Positions 49,953 through 61,100 of a stretch of DNA of 64,000 nt are shown piece by piece. The notes beneath the pieces are model-generated. The model searched no databases, was not told the DNA's origin, and saw nothing but the letters and a program-made list of their open reading frames with translations. A program made the translations under genes and the position numbers. The stretch lies in NCBI GenBank assembly GCA_013396525.1, contig VWYX01001218.1:1119-65118 (forward strand), in the 5' to 3' direction. Numbering within the stretch: position 1 is the first letter of the stretch; each line of letters opens with the position of its first letter. Origin of the DNA: Chaetorhynchus papuensis (lineage: Eukaryota; Chordata; Aves; Passeriformes; Rhipiduridae).

Positions 49953-52900
49953 CTATAGGGAAGCAGAAAAAAAACAAATCACTTAAGAAACTATTTTAGA
50001 ATAGTAGGAATATCTTGTTCATACATTACTATAGCATTCCAGTTTGTACTTTGGCTACCTAAACTAATTACACTGAAACACCACATAACGTTGCAAAAAT
50101 ATAAGTAAACATACAAAAATCATGTACTTTGTTGCAAAATTAGCAGGTGTTTTATTTTTAATTCTTCAATTCCAAAATGTAGGTACCAGTAGGCAAATTT
50201 GCTTTCCTGCATTCTGGTTTGAACACCCAGACTTAGCCTTTCATTTCTAGGCACTCCGTTGCCTTCAGTGCATATATTGATTCAGGTACCAGAGTTTCTA
50301 GATCAAGATTTAGTAAACTGTGGGTAAAAATATCATATTTACAAAACTACTAGGCTAATAAATGTATTATACTTGCACATTTATTTCTCAAAGTGCACTT
50401 TGCTCCAAGATGCTGATGCTGAATTAGGGAATAATAACGATGGAGAACCTGTTTTTCCACAGCTGCCCCAGCCCCGGTGCTCCCTCCAAGGAGGGACCAA
50501 ACCACACTCCCATGTCAGCAGCAGTTTCATTCAGACAGACACACACACCACAGGGGCAGGGGGTGAAACCCATGCTCCAGCTACCAGGCTGCATTTCAGG
50601 CAGGACAAAGGGAAGCAGGAGACTGATGAGGGGGGCAGGCTGGCACCCTGCATGTATTTGTTAGCTCCAGCCTCGGTAACATGCTGGGCAATCTCTACTG
50701 ACACACCCTGATGACACAAGGAAAATCAGCAACGCCCTTAAAAGACGCTTATCTGCCTTCAAATAAAGTGCCTTTAATGAAATAAGGATTTGTTATGCTG
50801 TGTTGCATTTTCGTAAAGCATCAAACTCCCCTTTTAAATCTCATTGCTCTTTGTTTACTTAGAGGATTCCCAGCCTTTATTGTGGTGTGAAACACAAGCA
50901 CCTCTCCATTTCCCCGAGGAAAGGCAGCAAACAGCACCCTTTGCACCAGGGATTCATTATTTCATTTTCTATCATTCCCACTCTAAAGCACAGCAGAATT
51001 TTTAATGGATGCAAGAGGAGACACGGACTGCAGGAGATCTAAAATAAGTATGCCCTGCCTCCTGTTTCCCAAGTGTCTCTACTCCTGCAACAGCCCAGTC
51101 CTGAGAGGCTTAAAAGAGCCATCCCATCCCCATTTCTCTCACTCCCAAAAAAGATCAGTTAAAAATGAGAGAATTCAAATAATATTGAAAAGAAAAAACT
51201 TTATTGGCACACAAGGCAGACTGCACCCTTGTGTCTGTACCATACTTGAACTGGAGCAGTATCCCACCCTGGTTGAAAGAATTCCACACAATCCAGGATG
51301 GCAGGAAGGTAAACCTAATTGTGCCTTGCAAAGAGTCCAAAAAAAAAAAAAAAAAAGACATTTTTACTTCATTCTTTTTTGACAGTAACTTTTCATGTCC
51401 CTAAGCACCTCTTACAATATGAAAAGGATTCACTAAAGAAGCAGAGCTCTCAGTCTATGCCTCCCACTCCCTGAAATCTCCTGCTATCCTTGGCTGAGTG
51501 AAAAAGAACAAATGGATCTTGGTTTCTATGTCTTAGCACACAGGACAGCTGCCTGCACCTTCTTTCCCTTGTACTTAACTCAAGTAAAGCCTTCAGTAAG
51601 ATATGCAGGACTAATTTTCTTTTTTAAACAGAGATAGGAGATAGTATGAATTCTTTTGTGAAAATTAAATAATTAATTCATGGCTTTGCCACCGACAAAA
51701 GGCATCAGCTTCTAGTTATTCAGTAACAAGACGAAAAATAATTTTTAAAAGCTCAGAACAAGAACCTGTAAGCAGACAGGGCAAAAAATGAGCTTGCCTC
51801 CCAGGTGTAGCCATGTAAACAGTGTCAGCAAGTTTAGTAGCTCCTGGCAGCACTGTCACCAGGAAACATCAAAGGATGGAGCACAAAAAAAACGTATCAA
51901 TTAGACTGCATGCACTTCCCAGAACCAAAGACCTTGAAAAGAAAAATACTTTGCTAAGGAAAGAAGGTATATTCTTTATTTGCATGTGTTATGACTCGAA
52001 GCAAAATATTTTCTATGTGATTATCATATATATGAAAAGCTGCTGACCGCATCTGGACTTCAAGTCAGCGTTATGTATTTGTTAAATCCACACAAGTGGT
52101 TTGGTATCTTAAAATTCAGAAATCTTGGTACCAGTGAAGTTAGGAGGTTGGCACACAGAAGGATTTGTTAAAAAAAAAAAAAAGGCAAAGCAATATTGAC
52201 CAGTGCTTACTGGGTCTGTCAGTGCAAAGCAACTCTCTCTCCTGAGGAATCTGTTTGCATTTCTTGGCTCACCCCTCCCAAGCAAACACTCTGGCAGCCC
52301 TGGCTCAGGGAAAGTCCACCCCCAGCAAGGGCAGGTGCTGCCTCCAGGACCCACCATCACACACTCCTTGGTTTTCCCATTACACACACTGCAACAGGCA
52401 GTGATGAGATGTGGGAAAGCATTAAAGAACTGACATTAATACTGTAATTTTGTCCTTAAAAGACAAACATAAAGTCAACTGTATTTACAGCAGCTTATCC
52501 TCCAATTTCTAAGGCTGCCAGGATTCCCGGCAATATTCTGATTGCTTTAATTAAAGAGGCAGGTGTTACCCTCACAGGCTGACACACAGGAGTGCCTCCA
52601 CCATGAATCCACCTCCTATTCAATGAGCTGAGGGATACCCTCATTCCAAGGTAAAATCCATGCAATGAGTGTCTCCCATCCATCCTTGAAGCCTACACAA
52701 AGACCACCCAGTCTGACCAGCTATGCTTGGACATTCCTGAGGCAAAACACACCTGAACTTGCCTTCCTCTGCCTGTGACAAGGAGAAATTCCACCTGCTT
52801 TGCTGAAAGAGTAACTTTAGATTTGATGCTCCAGTAAGAAATTTAGGTCACTACTGTATCAGCTTTGTACAAGATGAATTCGTAATATGAGTCAAATTTC

Positions 52901-53822
52901 TTCCCAGAATACACAGTGTAATTCTCTATAAGCTTCACAAACACTGAAGGGCAAAACTTAATCCATAAATTACATAGCACTTCACCCTTTTAAACAGACA
53001 AGACACATGAATCATTTATGGTTATGCAAGGCAAGTGATTTTACTAATCTAGGGACTTAATACTAGATCTAGTTGTCCGGTAACATGCAACACAAGCCTG
53101 AAAAGCATCCCTGTTTTATTTTAACCTTTTCAGTGTTTCTTGCATTCCATCAAGCTCCTACGGAAGCATACTTAGCATGTGGTAATTAAGGACTTGCATG
53201 GCTTGTTCTGTCATTTATTTCTATATCCCAACTCCATTTTCTTTCTTTTAATTGTTATTTTCCAGGGGAAAAAAATATTTTCTCCAGCAGAAAATCTGAT
53301 GTTCCCTTATTCACTGCCTCCAGCTCTCCCCTTGGTGAGGTAGATCCTCTTGCTCTCTTTACTGTACCCACTGCCCCTGCACTACTCTCCAAGGTTTTTT
53401 AGAGTTTTTTTGGAAGAGGGACCTGAAGAGAAACACTCTGCACCCCTGGGACTGCACCAGCTGATGAGGGACAAAGTGGGAGAGAAAGAAACACCACAGC
53501 TGCATGGGTGTTACCTTTTTGAGGATTTTCCTAAAATCTGGTTTTGTTATAAACACTAAAAGGCATGCACCATCCTTAATGTTTGAGTTCGGGGATTTTT
53601 AAAAAGCAACATCTGTTTCACAAAATTACAACCAGAATCTAAACACATGTATTTGGAAGTATTGCTTTTGTTTGTTAACTGAAGAGAACTCACTGTGAAA
53701 GACCTAAATTCATTGACAGTTACACGACTAGGTATTAGATAAATAAAAGTGAACATTTTAAAAATAAAATCAGACTACACAAAATTTATCGTCACTGAAT
53801 CTATTTGTGTTGACCATTTGCC

Positions 53823-53842
53823 TTTTTTTTTTTTTTTTTTTT
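53823..53842 (+). repeat. Poly(T) run
   Basis: Twenty consecutive T lie within CSTF3 intron 3. A comparable A run is at about 51341-51355. Either could be a decayed retroposon tail or plain slippage; no element body was recognised next to them. Confidence 0.9.
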
Positions 53843-54884
53843 ACATCTTGATTGTTAGGGTGAAATAATGCACTCCTCCCCTGTCAATCAAGAACAGTGG
53901 GGTGTAATTTGGGTCTCTAGCAGTACAGAGCTGTGGGTGTAACAAAATACATTTCTGTTTCCAACATACAGGCTAGGGACCACAGCCCTTCAAACTGTTC
54001 AGACCACCACAAAGGAATGTCATCTCTGAAAGGATGGAGATGTTAATTCCCTGTTTTATCTTCAGCACATTCAGCCTTTTGCTGTTTGCTGAGGCTCCCA
54101 GTCAGTGACTAATTGTGTGAGCACTTAACATGACAAACTCGTTTTCCTGCAGGTCACGGAACAGCAATTGCCTTTGCAAACAGCAACCCAAGCTCTGCTC
54201 AAGTACATGAAATGCAGGTAAAAGGCAGGGCTAGCACTGCACTTCCCAGTGGTCATTAACCCAAGGAGGCTGGACTGTTACTGTCTAAATAACTGGATGC
54301 TAAACTTATCTTATGTATGCTGAACAAAGCATATATTTCATTTGTGCCAGATATTCCAAATCCTTTATTTAAAAACATTAGCACGTGATTGCAGATGCAA
54401 TTTCTGTAATATATTGTTTTGCTACAATTTGTACCAGGTAAGGATTGAATGATGTGGTATCTCTGCTGTCTTCATGTGGAGTTTTAATATTCCCTGTGAA
54501 AATACAGCTTTTATACTGCTATTAGTAAAGCCTGCAAGGAAGAGATAGAGTACACTGACCATGGGAAAACTAATTTTCTCAAAAGGCAGCAAGATGAGAG
54601 TCTACATATTTTCATTCACCTGGTTATGTGTTTCAATTTCAAAGTCTGCCATAAAATGGGATTTGAAAAGTTCCTTAAAATTATTCTAAATTAAATGCCT
54701 CCAACTATTATTACAAGTGTTATTTCCAGAGCTTCCAGAACCATGGCATCAAAATTTAAAAGTCATGTTGTTTCCACTAGATGTATCATGTGAAAAACAG
54801 GATTCAGTCACAGCTGCCATAAAAAAAGCTATAATGCAGAGGGGGGAAACCCCCACAGTTCTGCAATCAGCTTCTGAGGAAACC

Positions 54885-55085
54885 TAACAATAGAATATTT
54901 CAGTTGGAAGGAACCTCCCTGATCACCCAGTCCCACTTCAGGGCTGACCAAAGGTTCAAGGATGTTCTTAAGGGCAATTTGAGTGTCCAAATGACACTCA
55001 AACACCAACAGGCTCTGGGCATTGACCACCTCTCTGGGAAGCCTGTCCCAGTGTTCCACCAGCCATGCTTCCTCATCCCCATCAT
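54885..55085 (-). mobile_element. CR1-type LINE fragment in CSTF3 intron 3
   Basis: On the plus strand the segment begins AATAGAATATTTCAGTTGGA and continues AGGAACCTCCCTGATCAC, CCACTTCAGGGCTGACCA and CTCTGGGAAGCCTGTCCCAG. This is the antisense of avian CR1 3'-end consensus sequence. It is a 5'-truncated, diverged copy with no protein-coding capacity. Confidence 0.75.
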
Positions 55086-58000
55086 CTTTTAGGTGTCACG
55101 CTTGTTTCCTGATTACCAAGAGTGGTCTAGCACATACACTATTATTTATAGTTAGATACACTTCCAATTTGCTCACAGTATTTTAGAATAAAGAACTTGA
55201 CAGTAACCAAGATTATTGGCTCTGCTAACGAACCAAAAGCTGCAGTTCTGTAAATCCAATTACCAGTTAATATCCTGCACTCAAAAACAGTTGAACAGGC
55301 ACTTGCTGAACAGATAAGTGAGAAAGCTGACTTTTTATAGCAAAATTCTGAGCCACATTACCATTTTCAACAGAAAAAGGTGGTCACGTCTACAGGAAAA
55401 ATGGTAATTAGGAAATGAAAGGCAGCAATTTTCATAAGGAGCTAAGTGGCAGCAGGAAATGGGGACAGGGCAGTGGCAGAGATAGAGACAGCCACTGCAT
55501 GAATGGCCAGTAATATGCACGACTGCTCCTCACTCTCCTGACTTCTCGAAAATTGTCATTAGAGCCTCATCACCCCAAGCCTTCAATCAAACCTGCAACA
55601 GCCTTCAGAAACAATTAACCAAAGCATATCAAGTTAACACTCTACCAACACTTCTCTCAGAGGCAGCAGCTTAGAGAATCTCTGCCTGAACATCTCCCTC
55701 ACTGACTAACTGCAAAAATTAGACTGAAGCCTTGGAAAGGTCATTTCCAGAACTGCAAGCATAAAACTAGACTTATCTGGAAGTGTGGGAAAGAAAGGAA
55801 CCCAGCTGCACTGGCCTGAGGGTGGTGAGGGAGCAGCTCAGAGCAGAAGGCTTCGGAAAAGGGTGCAAAAGAAGAACTTGTGAAATGCCCCTCTGCAGAC
55901 AGAGTAACATTCCCCAGTTAAAACAGTGTTAAGAGTCATTCTTAACTAGGAAAACTATGGAAACAAGTAATTACCAATTTAAAAAATCTGCAAGTGGAAG
56001 ATGTCTTTTAGTTTAGACTGAAAGACCCAGTACCTTTAATTTTCAGATGCATCAGGAATGAAATCGATCTGTACAAATACTTGAATAGAAAATGCTTAGA
56101 TATGAGCACACTGCATTCCAAAAGTGCAGTAATACAAGGCCTGAGAATATGGACAACCTCACTGTTAACTTACAGTAAACACTGATCTAGAAGTGATGAA
56201 GCATTAATGCACTGCAGTAAATAAACTTTGCTACTAACAGCACAGTTTGGATTCTAAAAGAGCTACCTACTCCAGTGTAAAGAACAAAGACTTCACTAAG
56301 AAATAAGATCTCGGAGACAGAGCTGCTAAAAATAGCAATTGTGCTTCGGTTTACACCTTAGTGCAATTTGATTAATTTTCACAAATAAACAAATCTTCAG
56401 GAGTAGCATTTGTCTCTAGCCCCTTAAAAAAATGCTGGCCTCTTGGTCCTGCAGGGAGGGCCTTCCTTCATGTTAATACTTTGAAAAGCATGTATCATTT
56501 TCAGGCACTACTATCAAGAAACTAGACAGAGGGTGTACAGAGAAATATTTATTTATAAGCAGCCTAAAAAAAACCCCAAAACCAATGGTGACAAAACTCT
56601 TATTATTTTTCCGGTTGGAGAATGATACTGAATTGCAATCACTGATTCACTCCCTATTTAATTTATTTCTGACATCAAATATCTCTCTTTTCTTTCGTTT
56701 TTAATCTGATTATTAAAAAGAAGCAATTTTTCACGTGTCTTTTCTCTTCCTTCCTATCTACAGCATCCTACTGCTATCTCATTTTGCTTGAGAGTTTTCT
56801 TTCCAGAACACACTTTGATTAAAAAAACACAAAAAACAAAACCAAACACACCCCCCACGCCAATTTGCAGTTTTGTTTAAACACCAAACCCACTGGTTAT
56901 TACTTGCACTGCTATTCTTCCTGACAAACTGAGCCCCATTATTGCAAACATGTCTTGTGGATTAGTAGTGAAGTGAAGCTGCAAAAACAGCCCTTTTGAA
57001 GTCATGATGACAAGTACACTCTATGCTCTTCAAAACAAAAAGACAGAGAGCCTCACTCATCTGTTACTTTACCACCCTATGGATCTGACACTCAAAATCT
57101 GCCCAGAAATTGGGGGTGAAGAAGAGAACTGCTCCATGTCTAAGCTTTCTTCTCCTGTGAGTACTGGCCTCAGTCTACTGAACTGGCTGTTCTTTGATGG
57201 TGCTCCCAGATACACAGCTCACATGAGCACTGCCAGCTTTTCTTCCTTGCCCTATTTCTATCCATTCTCTAATATGTTCTCCAACTCAGGAAAACCATTA
57301 TCTTTTTTATTTAGGCAATTTGCCCATTATGAAATGTAATGTAATATCACCTGTATGAAGTAATTTACAAATGCTAAGCACCCACTACTTTCTAGCCAGA
57401 TTCTACTTCATAACCAGATTCTCAATCTCATTTTAATGAAAAGTCAATTTTCAACATGTCCCGTGGCTTGTAATTTCCTCTTCAATTTCACACTCCCTTT
57501 AAGCCACAGCAGAAAACACCACCCCAAATTCACACCCCTGCAAACTTGCTTCCTTCCCAACTTATGCATTTTGGTTTTCCCTATGTACTTTAGTTCACTT
57601 CTGATTCTCATTCCTTTTTCTCAATGTTTTTTGTACTTTACAGAAGCAGTGGGATGTTCTAAGATGTGGCTTTGGATAGCTAACATTCACAGATCTACTG
57701 GGATCCTTTGCAGTTCATAGGAAGTACGCAAAGCAGCTGTGATTCCCTCCTAGAATTAGTTTTTTATCATTTAACTCTCAGATTATAGGACTCAAAAGCA
57801 CATATAGTACCCATGGATTGCAAGATAATCTCTAACATGACAAAATGGAATGAGATAAATTGAAGATTTGCAGTCGTATCTGTTGGCCAGATCATTAAAG
57901 TTAAAAAGTTGTATTCAGAGGGAAGCCGAAAGCAAAGGTATTTGGCCCATCTCACTGGGCTAGAGATCCCTAACTTGTAAAATCAGACAAATTACACCAT

Positions 58001-58102
58001 TTGTCTACTTCAACTGCTTCTCCTAAGAGAACATTTTTTTAGCAGGGCCAATGGAATTGGACACAGGCACTCCTTTAACGCTTTTTTTCAGCTGATTTAA
58101 TA

Positions 58103-58130
58103 AGATAATAGGCACCAGTGCCTATTATCT
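58103..58130. repeat. 28-bp near-perfect palindrome
   Basis: AGATAATAGGCAC (58103-58115), a CA spacer, then its exact reverse complement GTGCCTATTATCT (58118-58130). There are thirteen paired bases per arm with no mismatch. It lies in CSTF3 intron 3, away from any exon. Confidence 0.95.
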
Positions 58131-61100
58131 GAGGAGCACAGATACACTGCAGTCTGCCAGTGCCACCAGACAGGCACCACCCCATAACCCAAGCTGAAAA
58201 TTCCTTGCAACACTCAGACCTTAAAAACAAGGCAGGGATCAGACCACTGCAAGAGATTACATGGCATAAAGGGTACGTGAGGCACCACCATGTAGGGGAA
58301 AAAAAGCCAATTGTTCCACTACACAGATCTCACATCTTACAAGGTTCTAACCTAAGATTGAATTTATTAAGACTCTTAATTTGAAATCATTGTGTTTTTC
58401 CACTTCTACCAGAAACCAGTGTCCATTACAGTAACATACAGCTATTAAAAAATCATTCCTGTTTTCATTTTGCTGTCCTCCAAATTTTCAAGGAAGTGGC
58501 AGTTTACTATATCATTTGAGGTTACAGCTGGGGAAAATGGGGTATTTTAGAGGGCATCGAGTTCCCCGTTAGGTTTATAGTTTTATCATTTCTCACTATA
58601 CTTGTCACATGCCTACAGTTTTGACACATTCTTTTCAGAAGAAAAGGGCTTGCATAAAAGGGCAGAAAAGAGTAAGTTTGATAAGCATATTTTTTCCACA
58701 CAGTCAATTATAACATTCCAGAGAATTTGTTCTAGTAAAATATGGCTATCAAATAATAGTAATTTTTATGGAAGAAATCTCTGTTCATTCACCAAGCATA
58801 CGTTAAAAGTACACCTGAGCAATTTACAACTTCAAAGAGATTTTACTTCTTAAAGAGATCCTTCAATACCAAATTTTAAAACAGCAACACATCTGTAAGG
58901 CAGCCTCCACACTGACTTAGCAAAAACGGCTGATAGCCCAAATGAAGACATCTTAAGACCAGAAAGAACTGCTGCCTTTTTGAGTGGTCAAACTCAGAGA
59001 CCATGCATTAAGGGCTCCCATTTTCTAGCATGGAACTGGTCTCATAAAGGCTCTTCCCAATAAAGCCAGCCAAACAAGCAATTATCCTAAGGAAAAGCAA
59101 TACAGGTTATTCAAAGAGTAAAAAATGGTACTAGAAGATGCAATTATATCGTACAGCATAATCTTCTTACTCTTGGAATATTTGCACAAGACTAGCTTGG
59201 ACTGTTAGCAGAGAACAAATTGTTCTTAATATTTTGCCTCTGTTCTTAGAACATAAAAAGCAATTTTCCAATAATTTGTAGCAGAAATGGCCCAGAGAAT
59301 GGTTCTCAAAACCATTAGACTGATCCTCAGCCTCCAAGAGTGCCTAAGGGCTCTCATGTCTGACTACACAAGCCAGCTGCTTCATCACAGGAAACCATAA
59401 ATCAGAAATCTCCAAGTTAATAGTGCAGAATAATGCTCAGGCCCAAGTAATTCTCTGCAACTGCATCTCAGCATCGACTTGCAGCTGATGAGATGTTGTA
59501 TATTGTACACTGCATTATAAAACAAACCCTACTAAAGGTAAGCCACTAATCCCAAATGAAGCACACTTCAACTGCAGTGCTACGAAAAGAATCTTTAAAG
59601 GAAGGGATGTGGTTCCCGGCTTTGCCATGGATTTCCTATGAAATCATTAAGAAACATTACTACGTCAATTATTTACTGAACTAGGATAAATAATCTGCCT
59701 CAGATGATGACTGAGCTGCTTTTGGTTTACATTAATGAGGTATTTTGCTGAAGTTCAGGAAATAAGCCCATTTTTCTAATACAGGCAGGTGCCCTCAGCA
59801 AAAATCCTTCATGTCTGTCAGAAATCAAGGAAATTCTCTGCTGTGTCTTTTTTGTGAATGCATATTCTTAATCATAGTTACCGAGAAATCTCATCTATAA
59901 TATTAAATGAATATTAAAAAAGGAAAGACTGTATTTGAAGAGTCAATTACAGAATTAAACATCCAGATTTCTGTCTTTTGGCCATGAAAAGTTTCCTTCA
60001 AGATAGGAGTTTTACTGCATGGTCTCCTCAATATCTAGTTACCAAGTCTGGACTCATCACCAACAACCTAATCCAAAACCACATCAGCAATGCAAATCTT
60101 TTTGTTAAAGACTTGATCCAAAAATTTTTCATGGATAGGCTCTGTGTAACTACTCTGGATACTCTTTCCAGAATAGCTGAATTTGAGTGTAATTACTATC
60201 CTAGCTAATGGGACTGCTTGTATTAAAAAATCTTCAAGTTTCTACAATATTTAAATGCTGTATTGCTTTTCCCCACTTAAACACTGTACAAGTTGAGCTT
60301 TAAAGTGGGTTCCCCTTCTCCTTCCCTAAATTTCAGCTTCATGTCCTCAAAGGTTGAAGCTACACCTGCTCGACTTCCATCCATGGGAAGAGTCCCTTTA
60401 TTACCCCAACAGGATCAAGACAAAAATATTTGTATAGCTGTTTTAAAATCTATGAGTCGATGTTAGTCCTTAGATAACTTAATAAGTGGGTTTACACTTG
60501 AATAGTTGGCTACATAGAGATGCACTGAAGTTGGAAAGTAAAATCACAGACCACACATTCCCATGCTTCAGAAATGAAATGTTGGTGACATTGCCACTGA
60601 CAGGTGAGAGGGGTTAACTCTATACTGAAGTCTTTTTAATTTTACAGGTCAACTCAGAATAACTTACACTTTATGTGAGGTTGGTTTCTGTTTGTTTGTG
60701 GGCTTTTTCCTATACACTCAGTGCAATTAGAATTAAAGGATTAAAACCCATTTAAGTCAGCTGCACTTCTAAAGACAAAAGACTTGTAAAGACAGTATGT
60801 TGTTCCTATCTGTAATTCATTGGTGTTGGCTTAGCAGAGAGAAGAGCTGTTCTATGTCAGATTTCAATGGAACAATCAAGTGCTAATGTTCATTTCTCAT
60901 GCAGCCTAGGTAGGTACATTTGCTGCTTAATTCACCTCTTGGGAGGAAGATGAAATGCAGAAGCCCGTCATAAAAGCCGTATAGAAACTCACAGCCATTG
61001 TAACCTAAACAAGAGAGAGACGGAATACAACTGACCTCCCAGTTTCCTTCCACCTCTCCCCCTCTCAGTATATTGAGAAGAAAAACCAGGAGTCAGGGTC

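Noticed and set aside
59480..59560. Box C/D snoRNA candidate with TGATGAG in CSTF3 intron 3
   Set aside because: No box D (CTGA) at suitable spacing and no terminal stem were seen.
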